Of a stretch of DNA of 64,000 bases, positions 19,233 through 29,708 are shown piece by piece. Origin of the DNA: Anaeromyxobacter dehalogenans 2CP-1 (GTDB lineage Bacteria > Myxococcota > Myxococcia > Myxococcales > Anaeromyxobacteraceae); contig NC_011891.1 of NCBI RefSeq assembly GCF_000022145.1, positions 4,942,501 through 5,006,500 on the forward strand, read 5' to 3'. Within the stretch, counting starts at the first letter, position 1, and every line of letters begins with the position of its first letter. A program made the translations under genes and the position numbers. The notes below the pieces were generated by a model. The model was not told where the DNA came from. It saw only the letters and a program-made list of their open reading frames with translations, and searched no databases.

Positions 19233-20371
19233 GGGCGCGGGTCCGCGGGCCCGAGCAGCGCGTCGGCGATGCGCTGGCTGGAGCGCCCGTCGCCGTAGAC
19301 GTCCACCTTGCGCGCCATGGCGCGGTAGGTGCCCTCGTCCTTCAGCAGCCGCTCCGACCACTCCAGGATCGCGCCGCGGTCGGTCCCGACGAGGCGCGAC
19401 ACGCCCGCGTCGATGCTCTCGCGCCGCTCGGTCACGTCGCGCATCACCAGCACCGGCCGGCCCAGCGCGGCGGCCTCCTCCTGGATGCCGCCGGAGTCGG
19501 TGAGGATGAAGCGGCTCCGCCGGGCCAGCCAGACCAGCGTCGGATAGGGGACCGGATCGACGAGGCGCACGCCGGGCGCGTCGCGGAGCAGCTCGAACAC
19601 CGGCTCGCGCACGTTCGGGTTGAGGTGCACCGGGTAGACCACCTGCACCGCGTTCCGCTCGGCCAGCTCGCGGATGGCGAGGCACAGGTCGCGGAAGGGC
19701 GCGCCGAAGCTCTCGCGCCGGTGGCCGGTGACGAGCACGAGCGGCCGCGCCGGATCGAGCCACTCGTAGCCGCGCGCCACCTCCTGCTCGACCGCGGGAT
19801 CGTCGAGCTTCGCGACTGCGAGGTGCAGCGCGTCCACCACCGTGTTGCCCACCACCTGGATCGCGCCCGGCGCGTGCCCCTCGGCGACCAGGTTGTCGCG
19901 CGCCTGGGCGGTGGGGCAGAAGTGCAGGTCGGTGACCGCGGCCGTCATCACGCGGTTCACCTCCTCCGGGTAGGGCTTGAAGCGGTCGTGGCTGCGGAGG
20001 CCCGCCTCGACGTGCGCGACCTTGACGCGCCGGTGGAACGAGGCGAGCGCCGCCGCGAAGGCGGTGGTGGTGTCGCCCTGCACCACGGTCCAGTCGGGCG
20101 CGAACGCCTCCAGCACCCGGTCCACGCCCGCGAGCGCGCGCGAGGCGATGCCGTTCAGCGTCTGGCCAGGCTGCATGATGGCGAGGTCCTCGTCCACCAC
20201 CACGCCGAAGAAGGACAGCACGGCGTCCACCATCTCGCGGTGCTGGCCGGTGAGGCAGACGCGCACCTCGGCGCCGGGCCGGGCGCGGAGCGCCTCGATC
20301 ACCGGCGCGAGCTTGATGGCCTCGGGGCGGGTCCCGAAGACGACCAGGATCTTCTGGGGGGGGCCGTTCAC
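19229..20371 (-). CDS. wecB: UDP-N-acetylglucosamine 2-epimerase (non-hydrolysing)
   Basis: 380 residues from the GTG at 20371. A GTG at 20407 is possible but adds 12 residues not seen in the family. The enzyme interconverts UDP-GlcNAc and UDP-ManNAc in the cytoplasm. Diagnostic motifs are FGTRPEAIK at the N-terminus, GQHREM, QGDTTT, HVEAGLRS, FKPYPEEVNR, TGHRRES, and the C-terminal TDSGGIQEEA with the uridine-binding Glu. With the WecC-like dehydrogenase it could make UDP-ManNAcA. First gene of a tight minus-strand unit ending in wzi. The 131-nt interval upstream is shared with the divergent SDR gene. Confidence 0.95.
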   Translation of the reverse strand: MNGPPQKILVVFGTRPEAIKLAPVIEALRARPGAEVRVCLTGQHREMVDAVLSFFGVVVDEDLAIMQPGQTLNGIASRALAGVDRVLEAFAPDWTVVQGDTTTAFAAALASFHRRVKVAHVEAGLRSHDRFKPYPEEVNRVMTAAVTDLHFCPTAQARDNLVAEGHAPGAIQVVGNTVVDALHLAVAKLDDPAVEQEVARGYEWLDPARPLVLVTGHRRESFGAPFRDLCLAIRELAERNAVQVVYPVHLNPNVREPVFELLRDAPGVRLVDPVPYPTLVWLARRSRFILTDSGGIQEEAAALGRPVLVMRDVTERRESIDAGVSRLVGTDRGAILEWSERLLKDEGTYRAMARKVDVYGDGRSSQRIADALLGPADPRP

Positions 20372-20502
20372 GTGGGCATCTTCTCGCGCCCGGCGTCCGG
20401 GGGCCAAGGGATTCCTGGCGCCGGGCGGGCGCGCGTCTCGCCGCCTCGACCGTTTGCGCGAGGCCGGCGCGCCCGTTAGTCCTTCCGCCCGGAGGAGACA
20501 CC

Positions 20503-21390
20503 ATGAAGATCTTCGTCACCGGCGCGACCGGGTACATCGGCAGCGCCATCGTGTCCGCGCTCACCCGCGGAGGGCATCAGGTCACCGGCCTCTCGAGGTC
20601 GGAGGAGAAGGACGCCGAGCTTCGCCGGCGCGGGGCCACCCCGGCCCGGGGCGCCCTCGGCCACGTGGGCGCGCTCGCCCGCGAGCTCGCGGCGCAGGAC
20701 GCGGTGGTGCACGCCGCGGTGGACTACGGCCTGGGACCGCCGGCCGACGCCGAGGCGGTCGAGGCGATGATCACCGCGGCCCGCGCGGCGGGCCGGCCGT
20801 TCTCGATCGTGTACACCTCCGGCGTCTGGGTGCTGGGCGACACCGGCGGCATCGCCGACGAGCGCGCCCCCACCGATCATCCGGCGGCGGCCACGGCCTG
20901 GCGACCGGCGCACGAGCAGCGCGTGCTGGGCGCGGCCGGCGATCGCATCGCCGCGGCGGTGATCCGCCCGGGCATGGTCTACGGCGGCCGGCGCGGGCTC
21001 ATCACCCCGTGGTTCGACCAGGCGACGCGCGAGGGCGCTGCCACGGTCGTCGCCCCCGGCACGCAGCGCTGGTCGTTCGTGCACGTGGAGGACCTGGCGG
21101 AGCTGTACCGGCTGGTGGTCGAGCGGCGCGGGCAGGGCGTGTTCCACGGGGTGGACGGGCGGCCGACGCCGGTCGCCGAGGCCGCCGCCGCGTACAGCCG
21201 CGCCGCGGGGAAGGGTGCGGTGCGCGAGCTGCCGCTCGCCGAGGCCCGCAAGGGCATGGGCCCGATGGCGGACGCGCTCGCCATGGACCAGCAGGTGGTG
21301 ACGGCCCGCGCCGGCGAGGTGGGGTGGACGCTCCGCCACGCCGACCTCGTGTCCACCGCCGCGGACATGTACCGGGAGTGGAAGGGGTAG
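20503..21390 (+). CDS. Atypical NAD(P)-dependent epimerase/dehydratase-family protein
   Basis: 295 residues with a strong GGAGGA ribosome-binding site before the ATG. N-terminal GATGYIG nucleotide loop, LSRSEEK after the second strand, HAAVDYG, and a YTSGVWVLGDT strand show an extended/atypical SDR Rossmann fold. The usual Tyr-x3-Lys catalytic pair is not present. The corresponding place reads WRPAHEQRVL, as in NmrA-like/atypical SDR proteins, so it may be an oxidoreductase of a different type or a redox-sensing binder. Substrate unknown. It follows the divergent wecB and ends at a REP-like spacer. No clear link to glycan synthesis beyond location. Confidence 0.75.
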   Translation: MKIFVTGATGYIGSAIVSALTRGGHQVTGLSRSEEKDAELRRRGATPARGALGHVGALARELAAQDAVVHAAVDYGLGPPADAEAVEAMITAARAAGRPFSIVYTSGVWVLGDTGGIADERAPTDHPAAATAWRPAHEQRVLGAAGDRIAAAVIRPGMVYGGRRGLITPWFDQATREGAATVVAPGTQRWSFVHVEDLAELYRLVVERRGQGVFHGVDGRPTPVAEAAAAYSRAAGKGAVRELPLAEARKGMGPMADALAMDQQVVTARAGEVGWTLRHADLVSTAADMYREWKG

Positions 21391-21420
21391 AGGCCTTCGC
21401 ACCCTTCTACTCCGTCCGCT

Positions 21421-21476
21421 CATCCCGACCCTTCGACTCCGGCGAGCCTGCGGCTCGCCTACGCTCAGGGTGAGCG
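21421..21476 (+). repeat. REP-like 56-bp element, copy A, in convergent spacer
   Basis: This 56-bp segment is the reverse complement of 25199-25254 with one mismatch. It contains two hairpins, GGCGAGCC-TGC-GGCTCGCC (21441-21459) and CGCTCA-GGG-TGAGCG (21462-21476). It fills the spacer between two convergent genes (ends 21390 and 21518), fitting a bidirectional terminator or REP/BIME-like role. The spacer also holds a GGCCGGAGTCGAGGGA fragment near 21500. Confidence 0.75.
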
Positions 21477-21517
21477 GGAGTTCCAGCTCGTCCCGGCCGG
21501 AGTCGAGGGACGGGCTG

Positions 21518-22771
21518 CTACGGCTGGCTCGCGCCGGGCGCGGTCGGCCAGGGCGGGCTCGCGCCGCGCAGCCCGGTGGCGGCGGTCTGGCGGAGGAACG
21601 CGCCCACCCCGCGGTAGCCGTGCAGCCGGTTCGCGTGCGCCACCACCTCGACCTCGCCGCCGCCCGCGAGCGCCCGCGCCACCAGCGCCTCGCCGAGCTG
21701 CTGCACGGTGTGCAGGTCGCCGCCGCAGTACGGGCACAGGTCGGCGCCGTGCGACGCCCCGAGCGCGGTGCAGCGGTCGCACTGCCAGCCGGCGCGCTGG
21801 AAGTCCTCCTCCAGCACCAGCCGGTGCACCCGGCCCTCGTTCACCGCCTGGACCACGTCCTCCGGCCCCACCACGCCCAGCCCCCCGCGCAGCGCCTCCC
21901 CCACCAGCGCCTCGATCACGCGCCGCTCGGCCTCGCGCTCGTGCACGGCCACCGCCTCGGCCGCCCCCGCGACCACGCCGTCGCGCCGGGCCCCGTCGGC
22001 GGACTCCCACTCGCGCGGGCGCGGCAGGCGCGCGATCACCCGCGCGCGGAGCCGCTCCGGCAGCGCGCGCTCGAACGCGGCCACGTTGCCGGCCGTGCCC
22101 ACCAGCACGAGGTGCGCGCCCGGCGTCCGCGCGAGCAGCGCCTGCACCTCCTCGGCGGCGGCCCGGCGGTTCTTCCGGATGAACGTGTCCTGGTGCCGCG
22201 CGTCCTTCTCCTGCCGCTCGAAGTGCTGCCCGGGCCGCGCCGCGCCCGGGTCGAACGTGTCCTTCTCGCGCCGGGGCACGAAGCCGCGCAGGCTCGACTC
22301 CACCGCCAGGTCGCCGAGGCGCACCTCGTACACGTCGGCGCCCGCCTGGTTCGGCACCACCACCACGGCGGGCTCGAAGTCGTCGGCGAGGCGGGCGAGC
22401 TGGGTGAGGTGCGGGATGCCGTCGGTGCACAGCTCGGGCGTGAACGTGCGCCGGAAGGACATGGGCCGCCAGAGCGCGAGCGCCTCGCACGCGAACAGCG
22501 CCAGGCCGTGCTTCTCCGGCGCCTCCTCCTGCGAGGTGAGCCGCGCGACGTGGTCCAGCACGCGGTGCAGGGTCCGGTCGAGCGCGGGCCGGTCGGGCGT
22601 GCCGGGGGGATAGTGCGCCAGCGTCTGCCGCACGCGCTCGTGGACGAACAGGCGCACCCGCTCGCGCTGCTGCTCGTCGGCCCAGTGGACGTCCAGGTAC
22701 AGGCTGACGATGGGCTCGCCCACGCTGCGCATCCGGGCGAGATCGGTGAGCGTCCCGTCGAGCTCGGTCAT
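21518..22771 (-). CDS. Bacterial eRF1-like protein (baeRF family) with C-terminal zinc ribbon
   Basis: 417 residues from the ATG at 22771; frames continuing upstream are spurious. Domain order follows archaeo-eukaryotic release factor 1. An N-terminal alpha/beta domain with VSLYLDVHWADE (residues about 22-33) comes first. A second Rossmann-like domain contains LVLVGTAGNVAAF. The C-terminal domain is an L7Ae-like fold with VVGPEDVVQAVNEGRV and a zinc ribbon (CDRC then CPYCGGDL, four Cys). At residues 180-182, where eRF1 has GGQ, the sequence reads PGQ within RPGQHFERQ. Related bacterial proteins (baeRF) are predicted to act on ribosomes, possibly in rescue or peptidyl-tRNA handling. Convergent with the SDR gene and divergent from the NTP_transf_5 gene. 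Confidence 0.8.
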   Translation of the reverse strand: MTELDGTLTDLARMRSVGEPIVSLYLDVHWADEQQRERVRLFVHERVRQTLAHYPPGTPDRPALDRTLHRVLDHVARLTSQEEAPEKHGLALFACEALALWRPMSFRRTFTPELCTDGIPHLTQLARLADDFEPAVVVVPNQAGADVYEVRLGDLAVESSLRGFVPRREKDTFDPGAARPGQHFERQEKDARHQDTFIRKNRRAAAEEVQALLARTPGAHLVLVGTAGNVAAFERALPERLRARVIARLPRPREWESADGARRDGVVAGAAEAVAVHEREAERRVIEALVGEALRGGLGVVGPEDVVQAVNEGRVHRLVLEEDFQRAGWQCDRCTALGASHGADLCPYCGGDLHTVQQLGEALVARALAGGGEVEVVAHANRLHGYRGVGAFLRQTAATGLRGASPPWPTAPGASQP

Positions 22772-22868
22772 GTCCGTCCTCCGTGCGGTGAACCTGCGCA
22801 CCCAGGCCGCCCCCGGCGCGCCGGGCGGATTGCCGCCGGGCGCCCGCCGGGTTACATCGGGCGGCGCC

Positions 22869-23786
22869 GTGGCCCTCCTCGACGCCCTGCGCGCGCTCAC
22901 CTCCTTCTCCCCGCCGGCGGTCCTGCCCGACTGCGAGCCCGGCCTGCTCGGCGACGTGCTCGTGGCGCACGGGCTCGCGCCGCTCGCCTCCTTCCAGCTC
23001 GAGCACACCCGGCTCGGCGCCTCGGCGCCGGAGGGGCTGCGCGAGCGCCTGCTCGCCCAGTACCAGGGCGTGGCGAACGACAACGTGCTGAAGATGGTGA
23101 CGCTGCGCGGGCTGCTCCGGCCGGCCGACGGCGTGCCGGTGGTGCTGCTCGACGCCGCCGCCTACATCGACTGGCTCTACCCGCACCTCGCGTTCCGGCC
23201 CGTGGGCGACCTGCGCGTCGCGCTCGCCGCCGGGGACGCGCAGCGCTTCGCCGACGCGATCCGAGGCGGCATGCAGCTCGAGCGCACCGAGCACGGCGGC
23301 CGCACCGCGATCTTCGGGGACGGGCGGCTCACCGTCGCCGCGCAGGAGGGGCTGTTCTCCGGCGCGCCGGCCGATCCGCTGCTGTTCCAGCGCAGCACCC
23401 CCTACCTGGCGTTCGGCGCGGCGGCCGCCCGCCCGTCGGCGGAGGACGCGCTCCTCGGCACGGTCGGCGAGCAGGCGCTCCTCGGCCTGCGCGCCCCGCT
23501 CATCACGTACGTCGACGTGCGCGAGCTGCTCCGGCTCGGCCTCGACCGCGAGTACGTGCTCGCCCGGGCGCGCGCGCTCGGGCTCGCCCGCGCGCTCCAC
23601 GGCGTGAGCCGGCTCGCGGCGCTGTTCTTCCCGGACGTCGCCGACGCGGCCGCGGCGGTGCGCCCGGAGCTGGGGGCCGCCGAGCGGCTCGCGGTGGAGC
23701 GGGTGGTGGAGGCCGCCAGCGACCCCGCCCGGCTGCGGCAGCTCCGCGGCGAGGACGCCGCGGCGCGCCTCGTGGTCGCGCCGTGA
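22869..23786 (+). CDS. NTP_transf_5-like nucleotidyltransferase-family protein
   Basis: 305 residues from the GTG at 22869. An upstream frame to 22710 lies in the baeRF divergent region and looks spurious. The architecture matches the uncharacterised nucleotidyltransferase family often found in polysaccharide and exosortase clusters. It has a helical N-terminus, then VVLLDAAAYIDWLYP (corresponding to the family's LLKGxALxxxLYP) and RPVGDLRVALAAGD. In active members this last strand has an R...D-x-D acid pair; here it reads D-L-R, so the second acidic residue is missing. Catalytic activity is therefore doubtful. It ends 60 nt before ugd on the same strand, so co-transcription is likely. Confidence 0.65.
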   Translation: MALLDALRALTSFSPPAVLPDCEPGLLGDVLVAHGLAPLASFQLEHTRLGASAPEGLRERLLAQYQGVANDNVLKMVTLRGLLRPADGVPVVLLDAAAYIDWLYPHLAFRPVGDLRVALAAGDAQRFADAIRGGMQLERTEHGGRTAIFGDGRLTVAAQEGLFSGAPADPLLFQRSTPYLAFGAAAARPSAEDALLGTVGEQALLGLRAPLITYVDVRELLRLGLDREYVLARARALGLARALHGVSRLAALFFPDVADAAAAVRPELGAAERLAVERVVEAASDPARLRQLRGEDAAARLVVAP

Positions 23787-23846
23787 TCGGCCCGGGCGGG
23801 GCGTGCTAGATTGCGCCCCTCTGCTTTCCGTGAGGGACCGCTCGCA

Positions 23847-25157
23847 ATGAACATCACCGTCGTCGGCACCGGCTACGTGGGCCTCGTCACCGGCACCTGC
23901 TTCGCGGAGTCGGGCCACCGGGTCACCTGCCTCGACCTCGACGCCGCCAAGATCGAGACGCTCCGCGGCGGCGGGATCCCCATCTACGAGCCCGGCCTCG
24001 AGGAGCTGGTGCGCCGCAACGTGAAGGAGCGGCGCCTGTCCTTCACCACCTCCTACCCGGAGGCCATGAAGGACGCCGACGTGGCGTTCATCGCGGTGGG
24101 CACCCCGCCCGGCGAGAACGGCGACGCCGACCTGTCGTACGTGCTCGCCGCCGCCCGCGAGATCGGCCGGCACCTCACCCGCTACACGGTGGTGGTGGAC
24201 AAGAGCACGGTGCCGGTGGGCAGCGCCGACAAGGTGGCCGAGGCGCTCCGCGAGGTGACCACGCAGCCGTTCGACGTGGTCTCCAACCCCGAGTTCCTGA
24301 AGGAAGGGGCCGCCATCGACGACTTCATGCGGCCGGACCGGGTGGTGGTGGGCGTCGCCTCCGAGCGCGCCCGCGCGGTGATGGCCGAGCTGTACGCGCC
24401 GTTCGTCCGCGCCGAGCAGCCGGTGCTGTTCATGGACCTGCGCTCGGCCGAGCTGACCAAGTACGCGGCGAACGCGATGCTGGCGACGCGCATCTCGTTC
24501 ATGAACGAGATCGCCACGCTGTGCGAGAAGCTGGGCGCGGACGTGGACCAGGTCCGCCGCGGCATCGGCTCCGACCGGCGCATCGGCCACCCGTTCCTGT
24601 TCCCCGGGGTGGGCTTCGGCGGCTCCTGCTTCCCGAAGGACGTGCGCGCGGTGATGAGCATGGCGCGCCACCTGGGCCTCGACTTCGACCTGCTCCGCGC
24701 GGTGGAGCGCGTGAACGAGCGGCAGAAGCGCTGGCTGGTGGAGAAGGCGCACAAGCACTTCGGCACGCTGGCCGGGCGCACCTTCGGCGTGTGGGGGCTC
24801 GCGTTCAAGCCGCGCACCGACGACATGCGCGAGGCGCCGGCCATCACCGTGATCGAGGGCCTGCTCGCGGCCGGCGCCCGGGTCCGCGCCCACGATCCGG
24901 TGGCCGCCCAGGTGGCGGACGGCATCTTCCGCGGCCGCGGCGTGACGCTGGTGGACGAGCCGTACGCCGCCGCCGAGGGCGCCGACGCGCTCCTGCTCGT
25001 GACCGAGTGGAACGAGTTCCGCCAGCCCGACCTGGCGCGCCTGAAGCAGCTCATGGCGCAGCCGGTGCTGTTCGACGGCCGGAACGTGTGGGACGCCGCC
25101 AAGGTCCGCGCGGCCGGGTTCACCTACTACGGCGTGGGGCGGGCGGCGGAGTCGTAG
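23847..25157 (+). CDS. ugd: UDP-glucose 6-dehydrogenase
   Basis: 436 residues; the ATG at 23847 begins MNITVVGTGYVGL, and the earlier ATG at 23811 adds 12 unlikely residues. It oxidises UDP-glucose to UDP-glucuronate with two NAD. Nucleotide loop GTGYVGL, IPIYEPGLEE, AVGTPPGENGDAD, KSTVPVG, NPEFLKEG, and FGGSCFPKD with the catalytic Cys match Ugd/RkpK enzymes (the FGGSCFPKD form is distinct from the GHCIP form of the 12-kb paralogue). Provides UDP-GlcA for capsule or for conversion to other uronic acids and pentoses. It ends at a REP-like spacer. Confidence 0.95.
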   Translation: MNITVVGTGYVGLVTGTCFAESGHRVTCLDLDAAKIETLRGGGIPIYEPGLEELVRRNVKERRLSFTTSYPEAMKDADVAFIAVGTPPGENGDADLSYVLAAAREIGRHLTRYTVVVDKSTVPVGSADKVAEALREVTTQPFDVVSNPEFLKEGAAIDDFMRPDRVVVGVASERARAVMAELYAPFVRAEQPVLFMDLRSAELTKYAANAMLATRISFMNEIATLCEKLGADVDQVRRGIGSDRRIGHPFLFPGVGFGGSCFPKDVRAVMSMARHLGLDFDLLRAVERVNERQKRWLVEKAHKHFGTLAGRTFGVWGLAFKPRTDDMREAPAITVIEGLLAAGARVRAHDPVAAQVADGIFRGRGVTLVDEPYAAAEGADALLLVTEWNEFRQPDLARLKQLMAQPVLFDGRNVWDAAKVRAAGFTYYGVGRAAES

Positions 25158-25198
25158 GTCCCTCGACTCCGGCCGTGCCTCGCTCGGGATGAGCGATC

Positions 25199-25254
25199 CG
25201 CTCACCCTGAGCGTAGGCGAGCCGGAGGCTCGCCGGAGTCGAAGGGTCGGGATG
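25199..25254 (-). repeat. REP-like 56-bp element, copy B, in convergent spacer
   Basis: Inverted copy of 21421-21476 with 55 of 56 positions identical. Hairpins at 25199-25213 and 25216-25234. It lies between the convergent ends of ugd (25157) and the Lon-N-domain gene (25274). A partial second copy (CCGGAGTCGAAGGGTC) follows at about 25260-25275, reaching the stop codon of the next gene. Confidence 0.75.
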
Positions 25255-25273
25255 AGCGGCCGGAGTCGAAGGG

Positions 25274-25969
25274 TCAGTTCTCCGGCCGCTGCCCCTTCGA
25301 CAGCAGCAGCACCACCCCCGCGACCTCCTCGACCACGAGCTCGAGGCGGCGCTCGACCTCGAGCGTCTCCAGCACGCGCTGGCGGGCGTGCGGCTCGGAC
25401 ACCGCCGCGGCGGCCACCAGGTCGGCGATGGCGGAGGCGTCGCGCATCTGCGCCACCGCCTCGGCCAGCGCCGGGGCGCCGGACTCGGGCGGGAGCCGGG
25501 TCGACAGCTCGAGCACGAGCTGCCGGAGCGAGGCGACGTCCGGCTCGAGCGCCTCGGGCCCCTCGTCCGGCCAGACGTCGTCGAGGACCTCGGCGCGGAA
25601 CTCGCGGTAGGGCTTCTCGTTCGCGAGCTCCTGGATCAGCCGCACGCGGGCGACGCCGCGCACCACCAGGTCGTAGCGCCCGTCGTCGTAGCGGTCCTCC
25701 TGCTCGATGACGCAGGCGCCCGCCACCGGGAACAGCGGCGGGTGGAGCTGCTGCGCCGCCTCCATCGTGGTGAGCCCCGGGACCGCCAGGATGCGGTCCC
25801 CGCGCAGCGCGTCCGCCACGAGCGCGCGGTAGCGCGGCTCGAAGATGTGAAACGGCGTGGGCGTCCCCGGGAGGACGACCACGCCGTGGAGGGGAAACAC
25901 CTTGAGGGCGGCGCACGCCTTCTCGAGCGCCGCCCTCGGTGACGGCGGAGCGATCCGCTCCGCGCACAT
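25274..25969 (-). CDS. Lon N-terminal (LAN) substrate-binding-domain protein
   Basis: 231 residues. The N-terminal half is the LON substrate-binding domain: FPLHGVVVLPGTPTPFHIFEPRYRAL, split here as FPLHG, VVLPG and HIFEPRYR. GxxG-type turns and an ARVRL strand follow. There is no ATPase or protease domain, so it is one of the stand-alone LAN proteins, whose role is unproven and may be substrate recognition or an adaptor. The C-terminal half is helical and charged. It starts just 1 nt after the hppA stop on the same strand, so it is almost surely in the hppA operon. The REP-like element follows its stop. Confidence 0.88.
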   Translation of the reverse strand: MCAERIAPPSPRAALEKACAALKVFPLHGVVVLPGTPTPFHIFEPRYRALVADALRGDRILAVPGLTTMEAAQQLHPPLFPVAGACVIEQEDRYDDGRYDLVVRGVARVRLIQELANEKPYREFRAEVLDDVWPDEGPEALEPDVASLRQLVLELSTRLPPESGAPALAEAVAQMRDASAIADLVAAAAVSEPHARQRVLETLEVERRLELVVEEVAGVVLLLSKGQRPEN

Positions 25970-25970
25970 G

Positions 25971-28418
<2,448 letters not shown>

Positions 28419-28575
28419 GGCGGGGACGGCTCCGACGTTGGGAGTACCCGTGAAAACTCGGCTCGTTGCGCGATGTTGCGCGGCCGGCGGGAATCCGGGA
28501 CGGCGGATACTACCGATCCGGCCCGGATCTTGGCAAGTACGCGTTCCCCCGGGCCGGGCCCCGGGGGGCCGGGCG

Positions 28576-28597
28576 GCGCCCCGCCAGCGGGGGGCGC
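28576..28597 (-). terminator. GC hairpin after the TolR-like gene
   Basis: GCGCCCC (28576-28582) and GGGGCGC (28591-28597) form a 7-bp stem 20 nt beyond the stop of the distal TolR-like gene and before hppA on the same strand. No U-tract. Candidate factor-assisted terminator separating the two units. Confidence 0.35.
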
Positions 28598-28616
28598 ACG
28601 CTCGCCCGCCCCGCGC

Positions 28617-29201
28617 CTACCCCTCGCCCGGCCCGCCCGGCGCGGTCGCCGCGACGGCGGTGCCGGCGTCCAGGGCGGCGAAGTTCACGCTGAAGTAGCC
28701 GGCCACGCCGCAGGAGAACAGGACGCGCTTCACGATCCGGAACGGCACGCCCTTGTCCGCCTGGATGTTCACCGCCCCCTCCCACTTCTTCTCGGGGTCG
28801 TTCTGGTGGATGAAGTCCCAGCGCTTCTTCTCGTCGCGCAGGCGCTCCTCCAGGGCGGGGATGTTGAGGTAGCCGCCCTCGCTGTCCAGCTCGCGGACGT
28901 CGGCCACCTTCACGCCGGTCACCACCACCTGCTCGGCGCTGATCGCCACCACCGGCGCGATCTCGATGATCTGCCCGTGGCGCGCGTCGGGCAGCTTGAT
29001 GTCCTTCTGCATGTACAGCACCTCGCCCGTGGACGAGAACTGCTGCAGGAGGAAGATGACGAGCATCGTCATCATGTCCACCATGGGCACGACGTTCAGC
29101 TCGGCGTTGGTGGCCTTGTGCGCGCGGGCGAACTTGCCGCCGAGGATCTTCGACTTCTCGAACCGCTTCGCGGGCCGCTTCCCGGGGATGACGATGGGCA
29201 T
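28617..29201 (-). CDS. TolR/ExbD-family motor protein, distal copy
   Basis: 194 residues with one N-terminal membrane helix. The helix carries the family's Asp in VVPMVDMMTMLVIFLL, needed for proton flow with the TolQ/ExbB ring. A periplasmic domain of about 120 residues follows and is unusually long. It includes a KKRWDFIHQNDPEKKWEG-type charged insert and ends with a strand plus an Ala-rich tail. It is third in tolQ-tolR-tolR on the minus strand, 15 nt behind the second gene. Likely part of an envelope energising or motility motor. Confidence 0.9.
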   Translation of the reverse strand: MPIVIPGKRPAKRFEKSKILGGKFARAHKATNAELNVVPMVDMMTMLVIFLLQQFSSTGEVLYMQKDIKLPDARHGQIIEIAPVVAISAEQVVVTGVKVADVRELDSEGGYLNIPALEERLRDEKKRWDFIHQNDPEKKWEGAVNIQADKGVPFRIVKRVLFSCGVAGYFSVNFAALDAGTAVAATAPGGPGEG

Positions 29202-29216
29202 GGTCGCGCCTGGCTC

Positions 29217-29705
29217 TCAGACCCCGGTGACGGACACGGACACGAGCCCCTGGCCCATGCACGTGTCGATGACCTGCACGAGGTCGCCGTAGCTCACGGT
29301 GTCCTCCGCCGAGACGGTCACCGCCGCGGCGTCCGGGTGCTCGCTGCGAAGCTGCTTCAGCCGGTCGTCGAGCGCCTTGTAGTCCTGGCGCGCGGCGCCG
29401 CCGGCGCGGTCCATGGGGATCTCCACGTTGAGGCCGGCCGAGGTGGTGAGGCTCATGCCGCGCTCGCTCACCGCCAGCGTCACCATGAGCGCCTTCTGCT
29501 GCTCGGTGGTGGGCGGCTCGGGCGCGCCCGCGCCGAACTGCTGCACCTGCAGGCGCGAGATCTGCGTCCACACCGCGGTGTAGAGCAGGAACGTGATGCA
29601 GCAGGAGAGGAGGTCGATGGCGGGGACGACGTTGATGACCGCGTCGAGCGCCTTCTTCTTGCGCTTGCCGCCGCCGCCCGCCTCCGGGATCGCGCCGCCG
29701 CCCAT
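29217..29705 (-). CDS. TolR/ExbD-family motor protein, proximal copy
   Basis: 162 residues. A basic cytoplasmic N-terminus (GGGGKRKKK) precedes a single helix with the conserved Asp in NVVPAIDLLSCCITFLL. The periplasmic part carries the usual strand pair and a C-terminal DTVSYGDLVQVIDTC region, which is the ExbD/TolR peptidoglycan/partner-binding fold (YxDLVxVID). It begins 3 nt after the TolQ-like stop. Two different TolR paralogues behind one TolQ is the arrangement known for the myxobacterial gliding motor (AglR with AglQ and AglS), which suggests but does not prove such a role. Confidence 0.92.
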   Translation of the reverse strand: MGGGAIPEAGGGGKRKKKALDAVINVVPAIDLLSCCITFLLYTAVWTQISRLQVQQFGAGAPEPPTTEQQKALMVTLAVSERGMSLTTSAGLNVEIPMDRAGGAARQDYKALDDRLKQLRSEHPDAAAVTVSAEDTVSYGDLVQVIDTCMGQGLVSVSVTGV

Positions 29706-29708
29706 GCG

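Noticed and set aside
21465-25967. 1500-codon minus-strand frame
   Set aside because: Out of frame with the Lon-N-domain gene and antisense to ugd; low-complexity translation.
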